Shown: positions 34,609 to 40,442 of the stretch, piece by piece
Layout: each line of letters opens with the position of its first letter
How positions within the stretch are numbered: the stretch's first letter is position 1
Origin: Paracidovorax konjaci
GTDB lineage: Bacteria; Pseudomonadota; Gammaproteobacteria; Burkholderiales; Burkholderiaceae_C
Length of the DNA: 40,442 nucleotides
Direction: 5' to 3'
NCBI RefSeq assembly: GCF_900112675.1
Contig: NZ_FOMQ01000014.1
Span: 84,783 to 125,224, forward strand
Made by a program: the position numbers and the translations under genes
The notes under the pieces: model-generated
The model's input: only the letters and a program-made list of their open reading frames with translations
What the model was told of the DNA's origin: nothing
The model's database searches: none

Positions 34609-35178
34609 TCAAGAGGATGTTTTCGCGGGATAGTCGACCTTGAGAACTTCGAGCCTGCGTACGCCTCCAGGCGTGCTGAGCCGAACCTCGTCACCTTCTT
34701 TCGATTTCAACAGGGCGCGCGCCACCGGTGATACCCAACTCACCTGGGACTGCAAGGTGTCGACCTCATCGACACCCAGGATCGTGACCGTGCGCTCAGT
34801 ATCGTCATCTTCCACATAGGTGACCGTGGCACCGAAGAAGACCTGATCGCGCCCTTCGTGGACGGAAGGGTCGACCACTTCAGCAATATCCAGGCGCTTG
34901 GTAAGAAACCGAATCCTGCGATCAATTTCGCGCAAGCGCTTCTTGCCATAGAGATAGTCACCGTTCTCCGAGCGATCGCCATTGCTCGCGGCCCAATGAA
35001 CGATCTCGACCATCTTCGGACGCTCTTCGTCCATAAGGCTCAGCAGTTCAGCGCGCAGACGCGCATAACCCGCAGGCGTGATGTAGTTCTTGCTCCCCCT
35101 GGGAAGGGGCGAAGCAGGAGCACCCAAACCTTCATCGGCAGAATCGTCGTCTACCTCTTTGGTAAAAGCCTTACTCAT
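34609..35178 (-). CDS. greB: Transcription elongation factor GreB
   Basis: A 189-residue Gre factor that rescues backtracked RNA polymerase by stimulating transcript cleavage. The coiled-coil N-terminus has NYITPAGYARLRAELLSLMDEERPKMVEIVHWAASNGDRSENGDYLYGKKRLREID, with the tip acidic residues and the GDRSENGDY block characteristic of GreB. The FKBP-like C-terminal domain (VTYVEDDDTERTVTILGVDEVDT, SPVARALLKSKEGDEV) follows. The first ~28 residues are an acidic, variable extension. It lies downstream of tRNA-Arg on the same strand, after that gene's terminator. Confidence 0.95.
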   Translation of the reverse strand: MSKAFTKEVDDDSADEGLGAPASPLPRGSKNYITPAGYARLRAELLSLMDEERPKMVEIVHWAASNGDRSENGDYLYGKKRLREIDRRIRFLTKRLDIAEVVDPSVHEGRDQVFFGATVTYVEDDDTERTVTILGVDEVDTLQSQVSWVSPVARALLKSKEGDEVRLSTPGGVRRLEVLKVDYPAKTSS

Positions 35179-35228
35179 TTATTGAACGTCTCCAAATGAG
35201 CCTGCACTGCAATCACAAAAATACAATG

Positions 35229-35262
35229 GAAAAAGCCTCGTGATTTTTACATCACGAGGCTT
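35229..35262 (-). terminator. Rho-independent terminator of the tRNA-Arg gene
   Basis: On the minus strand AAGCCTCGTGAT pairs with ATCACGAGGCTT (12 bp) around a six-base loop and is followed by a T run. It lies just downstream of the tRNA-Arg 3' end and before greB. Confidence 0.85.
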
Positions 35263-35268
35263 ACCATT

Positions 35269-35345
35269 TGGTGCGGCTGGCAGGAATCGAACCCACGACC
35301 CCTTGGTTCGTAGCCAAGTACTCTATCCAGCTGAGCTACAGCCGC
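35269..35345 (-). tRNA. tRNA-Arg (ACG)
   Basis: A 77-base cloverleaf. The acceptor GCGGCTG pairs with CAGCCGC, then A and an encoded CCA. The D-arm (AGCTCAGCTGGATAGAGT), the anticodon stem CTTGG/CCAAG with loop CTACGAA (anticodon ACG) and the T-arm GTGGGTTCGATTCC are all present. A TATAAT box lies upstream and a strong terminator downstream, so it is a single-gene unit. Confidence 0.95.
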
Positions 35346-35355
35346 TAAGCTTTGA

Positions 35356-35361
35356 ATTATA
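35356..35361 (-). promoter_or_regulatory. -10 box of the tRNA-Arg promoter
   Basis: A perfect TATAAT on the minus strand lies 10 bases upstream of the tRNA-Arg 5' end, in an AT-rich stretch. A possible -35 (TTGAAG) lies about 15 bases further upstream, a little closer than usual. Confidence 0.6.
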
Positions 35362-35491
35362 GCATTTTTTACTACTCTTCAAAGAACTCTTGAAAACTTT
35401 CTTGAACTTTCAAGTCAGTGCATCAAGAGCAGAACGCCATTGTAGTACGAAAATTATCGCTTTTTGGGAAAGTCGAAATTTCCGTTGGCGT

Positions 35492-35568
35492 TGGTAGGGC
35501 GTGGCGGACTTGAACCGACGACCAAAGGATTATGAGTCCTCTGCTCTAACCAACTGAGCTAACGCCCC
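35492..35568 (-). tRNA. tRNA with CAT anticodon (Met, possibly Ile2)
   Basis: A 77-base cloverleaf. The acceptor GGGGCGT pairs with ACGCCCT (a G-T pair at the end), followed by A and an encoded CCA. The D-arm GCTCAGTTGGTTAGAGC, the anticodon loop CTCATAA (anticodon CAT) and the T-arm with GGTTCAAGTCC are present. CAT may be elongator methionine or the isoleucine tRNA whose C34 is changed to lysidine; identity elements must decide. It starts 20 bases after the hrcA stop on the same strand. Confidence 0.9.
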
Positions 35569-35588
35569 GCCAGCATCGATTGTATGTG

Positions 35589-36593
35589 CTAGCGCCGATG
35601 GCTCAATGCATTCGTGACCAGCTTGGAGGTGATGTCCACGATCTGGATCATGCGGTCGTAAGGCATCCTCGTGGGTCCAATCACCCCCAAAGTCCCGACA
35701 AGCTGCCCATCCACTTCGTAGGGAGCGCTGACCACCGACAGCTCCTCGAATGGCACGATCTGACTCTCTCCACCGATGAAAATCCGGACACCCTCTGCAC
35801 GGTTCGAGACGTCCAAAAGCCGCAGAATCTGGGTTTTGTGCTCGAAAAGCTCGAAAGCTTTCCGCAGGTTGCCCATGTCGTTGGAGAAATCGCTCAGGGC
35901 CAGCAGGTTGCGCTCACCGGAAATGATCACCTCCTCCTGAGAGGCAGCCATGGCTTCCGTTCCCACGTTCACTGCAGCCTGCATCAACGATGCAATTTCC
36001 CCACGCAACTGGTCTACCTCGGTCTTGAGTCGCTCCCGGACCTCTTCCATGCCCAAGCCCGAATAGTTGCTGTTGAGAAAGTTCGCAGCCTCTGCCAACT
36101 GCGATTGAGAATGATCGACCTCGGTAAAGATCACCCTGTTTTGCACATCTCCGTCTGGAGACACGATGATGACGAGCAACCGCCGTTCGGAAAGTCTGAG
36201 GAATTCGATGTGCCGAAAAACGGATGGTCGTCGAGGGGCCATTACGACCCCAACGAACTGCGACAGGCTGGACAACAGCTGCGCCGCATTGGCAATCACC
36301 TTCTGAGGCTGGTCTGGCGCGAGCTCTGGAGAGCAAAGTTGCTCCCTTTGAACCGTCAGCATGGTGTCGACGAAAAGCCGGTAGCCTTTGGCCGTGGGTA
36401 TGCGCCCGGCAGAAGTATGAGGGCTGACGATCAACCCTATGTCCTCCAGATCTGCCATGACGTTTCGAATCGTCGCGGGGGACAAATCCAGGCCCGATGC
36501 CCGGGACAAGGTCCGAGAACCCACCGGTTGGCCGTCGGCAATGTAGCGCTCGATCAGCGCTTTGAGCAACAACTTGGCACGGTCATCGAGCAT
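35589..36593 (-). CDS. hrcA: Heat-shock repressor HrcA
   Basis: A 334-residue repressor that binds CIRCE operators of groE/dnaK-type operons and needs GroEL to fold. The N-terminal winged helix is intact ([48 protein letters not shown], then [23 protein letters not shown]). The GAF-like domain and the C-terminal block ([30 protein letters not shown]) are also complete. There is no clear Shine-Dalgarno: the stop of the phage-type recombinase gene lies only nine bases upstream, so the native promoter region seems to have been replaced and translation may depend on the upstream gene. Confidence 0.95.
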   Translation of the reverse strand: MLDDRAKLLLKALIERYIADGQPVGSRTLSRASGLDLSPATIRNVMADLEDIGLIVSPHTSAGRIPTAKGYRLFVDTMLTVQREQLCSPELAPDQPQKVIANAAQLLSSLSQFVGVVMAPRRPSVFRHIEFLRLSERRLLVIIVSPDGDVQNRVIFTEVDHSQSQLAEAANFLNSNYSGLGMEEVRERLKTEVDQLRGEIASLMQAAVNVGTEAMAASQEEVIISGERNLLALSDFSNDMGNLRKAFELFEHKTQILRLLDVSNRAEGVRIFIGGESQIVPFEELSVVSAPYEVDGQLVGTLGVIGPTRMPYDRMIQIVDITSKLVTNALSHRR

Positions 36594-36602
36594 TGAATCA
36601 TT

Positions 36603-37193
36603 TTACTTATCTGCGCGCCATCGGCCGTGCTGCCCCCTACCTTCGTGGCGGTGGATGTGGTACCGCAGAGTGCCGACTGCAACGCCCAACATATCTGCAA
36701 GCACAGCCTGGCTGTACCACCCACTACGCCAAGCAGCTACAGCCTGAGCAACATCATCCCGAGTAAGCTGCGCAACGCGGCCCCAAGTCTTACCAGCAGC
36801 TCGCGCGGCACGCTGCCCCGCTAAACAACGTTCGCGGATAAGTTCTCTTTCGAACTCGGCAAACGCAGTGAGCAAATGCAGAAACATGCGCCCTTGAGGC
36901 GTATCAGTTTCGATAGCTTCGGTCAGCGATCTAAACCCAACCCCCTTGGACTTGAGCAACTCGAAGACGCGGACGAAGTGCGAAACAGACCGTGCCAATC
37001 GGTCTAACTTGTAGACCACCAACACATCCCCGGGCACCAAGCGGCCAAGTAAACGCTCCAGCTCCGGGCGTTCCTTCACTCCAGATTTTTTCTCCTCCAC
37101 GATATGCCTGATGCCCGCGCGTCGAAAGGCTGCAAGCTGTGTCGCGGTCGATTGTTCTAAGGTCGAAACACGCGCGTATCCGTATGTTGTCAT
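36603..37193 (-). CDS. Small serine recombinase (resolvase/invertase family)
   Basis: A 196-residue serine recombinase. The N-terminal catalytic domain has YGYARVSTLEQS (catalytic Ser9, with Arg7), YKLDRLARSVSHFVRVFELL (catalytic Arg pair), FLHLLTAFAEFERELIRER (helix E) and a C-terminal helix-turn-helix (YSQAVLADMLGVAVGTLRYHIHRH). Its size is that of resolvases/invertases, not large integrases. It lies at the hrcA end of an inovirus-type gene set and may carry out prophage integration and excision; DNA inversion is an alternative. The ATG at 37193 starts the MTTYGYARVS motif; one base separates it from a 17-base palindrome. Confidence 0.92.
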   Translation of the reverse strand: MTTYGYARVSTLEQSTATQLAAFRRAGIRHIVEEKKSGVKERPELERLLGRLVPGDVLVVYKLDRLARSVSHFVRVFELLKSKGVGFRSLTEAIETDTPQGRMFLHLLTAFAEFERELIRERCLAGQRAARAAGKTWGRVAQLTRDDVAQAVAAWRSGWYSQAVLADMLGVAVGTLRYHIHRHEGRGQHGRWRADK

Positions 37194-37194
37194 T

Positions 37195-37211
37195 GCTACA
37201 CAAAGTGTAGC
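37195..37211. promoter_or_regulatory. Perfect palindrome before the recombinase start
   Basis: GCTACAC-AAA-GTGTAGC, a seven-base-arm palindrome with a three-base centre, ends one base before the recombinase ATG. It may be an operator for self-repression or a recombinase crossover site. Confidence 0.45.
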
Positions 37212-37413
37212 GACGAGGAAATGCAGATACAGGTTTATCAAGCGCGGGGCGAGGCCCTGCCAACACATCGACCTTGGTACGCGATAAGCAGAGCAGACGC
37301 ACAAAGGCCCCGATCCGCCGCGAGGCAGGCCGAGGCCCTGGGAGTGGTAATTGGGGGCGCGCTAGACCCGCTCTGATCGCTGCATGGGGCACGTCGCGCG
37401 AGACATCCCCAAC

Positions 37414-37430
37414 ATGGGGCAAGGCCCCAT
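37414..37430. repeat. Seven-base-pair hairpin in the phage gap
   Basis: ATGGGGC and GCCCCAT enclose AAG. A copy of CATGGGGCA also occurs 30 bases to the left. Possible terminator or origin structure of the filamentous phage. Confidence 0.4.
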
Positions 37431-37444
37431 ACCCCGGCAAGGCT

Positions 37445-37732
37445 CTATCTCTGCACTTCCTTGCGAGACTGGGGATCGGCTGACCATTCGATGTACCCAG
37501 CGGGAGGCACAACAGCGGTTTTTTTGGGCTCACGCCACCGCCATTCAAAAAGCTCGGGCGGAGGGACATACGGCTGCTGGACCTTCTGAACTACCGGCTG
37601 AGACACAGTCCTGAAATAGCCAGCAAACAAGGTCCACCCCTTCAGCGCACGGAACTCATCAAACGCATCATGAGCGCACAGCGCGATGAAGCCACCGAGG
37701 GCAACAGCAGCCGTGATCTTCGCGAATGTCAT
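37445..37732 (-). CDS. Small phage membrane protein, 95 residues
   Basis: I do not recognise this protein. It has an N-terminal hydrophobic segment (ITAAVALGGFIALCA, residues 6-20), probably a membrane anchor or signal, then a polar, Pro-rich tail (QQPYVPPPELFEWRWREPKKTAVVPP). Its ATG overlaps the stop of the 59-residue gene upstream by four bases, which supports that it is real. Last structural-side gene before the non-coding gap of the inovirus-type prophage. Roles in assembly, host-envelope modification or superinfection exclusion are all possible. Confidence 0.6.
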   Translation of the reverse strand: MTFAKITAAVALGGFIALCAHDAFDEFRALKGWTLFAGYFRTVSQPVVQKVQQPYVPPPELFEWRWREPKKTAVVPPAGYIEWSADPQSRKEVQR

Positions 37733-37908
37733 GCGGCAATGCTCACAATGGTGGACACCACAGGCCCGGCAACGAACGCGGTGACGCCTGCATAGAACAT
37801 GACGTTGGTGCCATGGCGACGCACGTTATCGACCTTGTCAATCATGCTGCGCGCGAACGCAAAAGCCATGAAGAAAACGCCCAAACCCCACATGATCGCA
37901 AGCACCAT
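37729..37908 (-). CDS. Small phage membrane protein, 59 residues
   Basis: A 59-residue protein I do not recognise, with two hydrophobic segments (MVLAIMWGLGVFFMAFAFA and VMFYAGVTAFVAGPVVSTIVSIAA) joined by a basic loop (MIDKVDNVRRHG). GGGAGGA stands at ideal distance before the ATG, and its stop overlaps the start of the next gene. It follows zot by 27 bases on the same strand, so it belongs to the phage morphogenesis transcript. A small two-helix membrane protein. Confidence 0.65.
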   Translation of the reverse strand: MVLAIMWGLGVFFMAFAFARSMIDKVDNVRRHGTNVMFYAGVTAFVAGPVVSTIVSIAA

Positions 37909-37935
37909 TTTTCTATCCTCCCTATGCTGGGGATT

Positions 37936-39309
37936 TTACTGTGGTAGGGCGCCGGTACGCCACTGACCGACAACATCGTGGACCGACACAATTTGCGGAT
38001 CGTGCGGCACCTGATCCGGCATCGGACGCGACTGCGCAGCCGAAGTGTCGGCGCCGGCCTGGACGGACCTTGGGACGCCGGCAACAGATATGCCAACCTG
38101 GGGCAAGTCGCAGATCACAGTGCGCTCTTTGCCGCGCCACGACACGATGGCAGCGCAGTCGGCCAGCCGCTGCCACTTGTAGCCCATCGTGACAAGGTCA
38201 GCATCTGTGATGCTGAAAACCGGCTGACCGTTCTGGCTGACCATGAGCACGCATGAGGTGCGGCCAGCCATGACCAGGCAGCCAGTTAGATGCAAGCCGC
38301 GCGCTTCCATCGGCTCAGGATGCTCGACCGGCGCGATACGCTGCACCTGAGGAGCCGCAGCGCCGACAACCAGAGGGGCTGGCGATGCCTGACCGGTGCC
38401 GACCACGGTAGCTGCAGGCCGTGGCGCGGAGCTGGCCACCGCTGCAGGACGGACAGACGGAGGCTCGGACTTGCCAAAAATTTTGGAGCCCATCCACACA
38501 AACCCAACAGCGGCCAAGCCAAACATGACGTAAGACGCGCGGCGCCATTTGACGTTGGCCGGTGCAACGTCCTGGGCTGCAGCTTCGATGACCGCAGCGC
38601 CTTGCGTATGGCTTTTGTAGAAGCCGAAGAACTCGGGCTTATACGGGCGAATGTCGCTGGACACCTCACCACCGCGCAGGCCTGCAAAAACCTTGCGAAC
38701 GTATTTATCGGAGGCACCGAGGAAGGTGGCTTTACGCACGCGGATGTGCATTTCCGCAAGGCCTGCAACATCCTCTTCCAAGGCTTTCATCCGCTGGGTC
38801 ATGAGCAGCACATCGGCGCCGAAATGGCGGCTGATCTTGAACCACTGGATGACCTCATCCGGGGTCATCTTGCCCTTGCGAATCTGTTCGCGCGGGAAGG
38901 AAACGTGACATTCATCAATGACGAAAAGCGGGCCGATGTTTCCATCGCCACGCCACTCGTCATAGAAGTCCCAAACACCGGCAAAAAGGCGCTGGCCCAT
39001 GGGTGCTGGAGCTGCAGGCTTCCCCTTGTGCATCAGGTCAGGGTCCACGCCCTCAGCAAATTTGCCGACAAGGTAGGCAGGCTCCCCGCGGTTGGCCGCT
39101 TCAGCGTCCCACGATCCCAAGATTGGTTGCGGGCCGCGGCGGATCTCAAGCAGTTCGCACCAATCCGGATTCACGGCGCGGAATGCCTGTAGGTTCAGGG
39201 GCAGATTGGTTACCACCTTCCTGCCGGCCTTGAGCGCGGGGATCACATGGTAGGTAACAGCTTCATAACTCTTCCCCGAGCCGGGGACGCCCTCAAGCAA
39301 ATTGATCAT
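37936..39309 (-). CDS. zot: Zot / pI filamentous-phage assembly ATPase
   Basis: A 457-residue Zot-family protein, the pI-type inner-membrane ATPase that drives extrusion of filamentous phage. The Walker A motif GVPGSGKS is at 7-14 and the Walker B region LFVIDECHVSFP near 128-138; LLMTQRMKALEEDV is also typical. A single membrane helix (YVMFGLAAVGFVWMGSKIF, about 260-278) is followed by a Pro/Ala/Val-rich periplasmic tail. This is the hallmark gene of inoviruses. The start overlaps the stop of the DUF2523 gene by four bases. Confidence 0.94.
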   Translation of the reverse strand: MINLLEGVPGSGKSYEAVTYHVIPALKAGRKVVTNLPLNLQAFRAVNPDWCELLEIRRGPQPILGSWDAEAANRGEPAYLVGKFAEGVDPDLMHKGKPAAPAPMGQRLFAGVWDFYDEWRGDGNIGPLFVIDECHVSFPREQIRKGKMTPDEVIQWFKISRHFGADVLLMTQRMKALEEDVAGLAEMHIRVRKATFLGASDKYVRKVFAGLRGGEVSSDIRPYKPEFFGFYKSHTQGAAVIEAAAQDVAPANVKWRRASYVMFGLAAVGFVWMGSKIFGKSEPPSVRPAAVASSAPRPAATVVGTGQASPAPLVVGAAAPQVQRIAPVEHPEPMEARGLHLTGCLVMAGRTSCVLMVSQNGQPVFSITDADLVTMGYKWQRLADCAAIVSWRGKERTVICDLPQVGISVAGVPRSVQAGADTSAAQSRPMPDQVPHDPQIVSVHDVVGQWRTGALPQ

Positions 39310-39692
39310 GAGCCAAGCCGGGTGAAGGGGATGAGCTGGAGCATGAGGCGAATAACGATTGCTGCAGTGACGATGCCGAGTGCTGTACCCAGGCCGATTG
39401 TCTGCAGCACGACGATCACATCAGTAGGCACCAGAGCCCAGGTCCTGGCAGCTTCTGCAGCCATCGTGTCCAAGCCGGTTATGCCGTCGAGCGCCGATTT
39501 TGCGAGCGAAAAACATTGCTCCAGGCACCACAAAAACACATCCTGCAGAAGCGTCAAAAGCGCCTTGAAAAAGCGCGGCATGAGCTCAAACCACCAATCA
39601 ACAAACTGGTCGATCTTATCGACGACCTTTTGAATGCCGTTGATCACGGCAGCTATAGCGCCGGTGATCCCAGAGGAACTTTCTTCTGCCAT
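39306..39692 (-). CDS. DUF2523 inovirus membrane protein (pVI-like)
   Basis: A 128-residue protein with hydrophobic segments near 41-62 (PRFFKALLTLLQDVFLWCLEQCF) and 90-120 (VIVVLQTIGLGTALGIVTAAIVIRLMLQLIP). This matches DUF2523, a family found almost only in filamentous phages just before zot; it probably takes the place of minor coat protein pVI. Four bases separate it from the attachment-protein gene and its stop overlaps the zot start. Confidence 0.88.
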   Translation of the reverse strand: MAEESSSGITGAIAAVINGIQKVVDKIDQFVDWWFELMPRFFKALLTLLQDVFLWCLEQCFSLAKSALDGITGLDTMAAEAARTWALVPTDVIVVLQTIGLGTALGIVTAAIVIRLMLQLIPFTRLGS

Positions 39693-39695
39693 TTA

Positions 39696-40442
39696 TCAGC
39701 CTCCAAACACAAGAGAGCGGGCCAGCCACAGGGCAGTGATGAGGATGCACAAGCGGATGAATCCCCACACCATGGGAGGCGGACTCACATCGAATGTGCC
39801 GAAATTGACGATGCCGACGTTTACAGGGACTTTGAAGGAAATGGGTGCGCCATTGGTGTCCGAAATGGACGGAGCGAAAGACGATGCCAACGTAGACAGC
39901 TTGCCATTCGCACCACCGAGCCCAGACGATTCCCATACGCCTTTGATGCCGCCTGGATACTTGGTCTCATACAGATTGGGCTGGCCGTGGTCTTTACCGC
40001 CGCCTACGGTCCCAACTCCAGTCCCGTTGCCACCACCAGTACCGCCGCCTGTGCCGCCGCCTGTTCCACCGCCTGTTCCACCGCCTGTTCCACCGCCTGC
40101 GCCACCGCCTGTGCCACCACCTGTGCCACCGCCTGTGCCGCCGCCTGTGCCACCACCTGTGCCACCACCTGTGCCACCACCTGTGCCACCACCTGTGCCA
40201 CCGCCTGTTCCGTTGCCGTTGCCGTTGCCGTCGCTATTGCCACCGCCTGTGCCGTTGCCGGTGCCACCGCCTGTGCCGGTGCCGTTACCCGTGCCGTTCC
40301 CGTCGCTATTGCCATTGCCACCATTGCCACCGGTGCCCGAGCCGTTACCGGTGCCAGTGCCGGAGCCATTGCCGCCACCATTGCCACCACCCGTGCCTGT
40401 ACCGGTACCCGTACCAGTACCGCCACCGCCAGTGCCACCAGT
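39696..40442 (-). CDS. pIII/TspB-like attachment protein, partial
   Basis: The 5' part lies outside the window; at least 247 residues are seen with no stop to the edge. The visible N-terminal ~140 residues are a Gly/Thr/Asn linker built from repeats of GGTG and GN type, like the glycine-rich linkers of phage pIII. Next comes a polar domain (QPNLYETKYPGGIKGVWES, APSISDTNGAPISF, NVGIVNFGTFDVSPPPMV) and a C-terminal membrane anchor (FIRLCILITALWLARSLVF). This agrees with the minor coat proteins annotated as TspB C-terminal-related in betaproteobacterial inoviruses. It should carry the receptor-binding domain at its missing N-terminus. Confidence 0.8.
   Translation of the reverse strand, partial: TGGTGGGGTGTGTGTGTGGGNGGGNGSGTGTGNGSGTGGNGGNGNSDGNGTGNGTGTGGGTGNGTGGGNSDGNGNGNGTGGGTGGGTGGGTGGGTGGGTGGGTGGGTGGGTGGGAGGGTGGGTGGGTGGGTGGGTGGGNGTGVGTVGGGKDHGQPNLYETKYPGGIKGVWESSGLGGANGKLSTLASSFAPSISDTNGAPISFKVPVNVGIVNFGTFDVSPPPMVWGFIRLCILITALWLARSLVFGG
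40045..40209. repeat. 12-base tandem repeats in the attachment-protein linker
   Basis: On the minus strand, units of GGN GGN ACA GGN are repeated about a dozen times with few changes and code for Gly-Gly-Thr-Gly. To the right (40210 to the edge) the units become shorter, coding for Gly-Asn and Gly-Thr pairs. Confidence 0.8.

Larger units (their letters stand above)
37194..37444. other. Non-coding region of the prophage with hairpins
   Basis: No convincing gene in 251 bases. It holds the recombinase palindrome (37195-37211), GC-rich repeats around GAGGCCCTG (near 37250 and 37333), a direct repeat of CATGGGGCA (37383 and 37413) and a perfect seven-base-pair hairpin at 37414-37430. Filamentous phages keep replication origins and terminators in such intergenic hairpins, so one of these roles is possible. 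Confidence 0.4.

Noticed and set aside
37274-37614. Small plus-strand open frames in the prophage gap
   Set aside because: Low-complexity basic translations, no ribosome site, and partly antisense to the coupled 95-residue gene.
40045-40210. CRISPR array
   Set aside because: The repeats are 12 bases long, adjoining, in frame with a coding sequence and have no spacers.
40004-40438. Ala/Val-rich frame of 144 codons in the repeat tract
   Set aside because: It is another frame of the same tandem repeats; the Gly-rich frame continues into a domain and membrane anchor typical of phage attachment proteins.

Overview
The window looks like a chromosomal segment of a GC-rich betaproteobacterium of the family Comamonadaceae, most likely Acidovorax/Paracidovorax. 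This is inferred from protein flavour and gene order (gmk-rpoZ-spoT-greB, rph-rdgB-hemW, a pilVWXY1E-fimT cluster), not from a database search. Genes are densely packed and many neighbours overlap by the four bases ATGA or GTGA. No stretch longer than 300 bases lacks a gene; the longest gene-free stretches are about 250-270 bases (left edge, 9978-10228, 12429-12696, 37194-37444).

Layout. (1) 254-1387: ribD, riboflavin synthesis, divergent from (2) 1504-9282: a six-gene type IV pilus minor-pilin/adhesin operon, pilV-pilW-pilX-pilY1-pilE-fimT. (3) 9369-12428: a leftward set of stress-type accessory genes (DUF4142, DUF2243, an unrecognised Gly/Asp-rich protein, DUF3606, isochorismatase-like hydrolase). 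(4) 12697-23285: a light and singlet-oxygen module. A LOV-domain hybrid histidine kinase (blue-light sensor) heads a rightward run of a CFA-type methyltransferase, DUF1295, DUF6134-like and DUF2177 proteins. This run converges on an ECF sigma factor and its ChrR zinc/cupin anti-sigma factor. Divergent from the sigma gene is a second run: FAD amine-oxidase-like protein, DUF1365 and a second CFA-type methyltransferase, with an SDR gene facing it. The content matches the RpoE-ChrR singlet-oxygen regulon known from Rhodobacter sphaeroides, here next to a flavin photoreceptor kinase.

(5) 23494-36593: mostly core genes. These are a DUF2628/SPOR membrane protein, an I78-type lipoprotein, hemW, rdgB, rph, a PP2C phosphatase with a Ser/Thr kinase, yicC, gmk, rpoZ, spoT, greB, two tRNAs (Arg-ACG and a CAT tRNA) and the heat-shock repressor hrcA. 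(6) 36603 to the right edge: part of a filamentous-phage (inovirus) prophage read leftward. From its upstream end it holds a Gly-rich pIII/TspB-like attachment protein (cut by the window edge), a DUF2523 protein, Zot/pI, two small membrane proteins, a non-coding gap with hairpins, and a small serine recombinase whose stop codon lies nine bases from the hrcA start codon.

The most interesting parts are the LOV kinase/ECF-ChrR/lipid-modification module, whose second CFA homologue lacks two residues expected of true cyclopropane synthases, and the prophage end fused to the 5' side of hrcA, with a perfect palindrome just in front of its recombinase gene.
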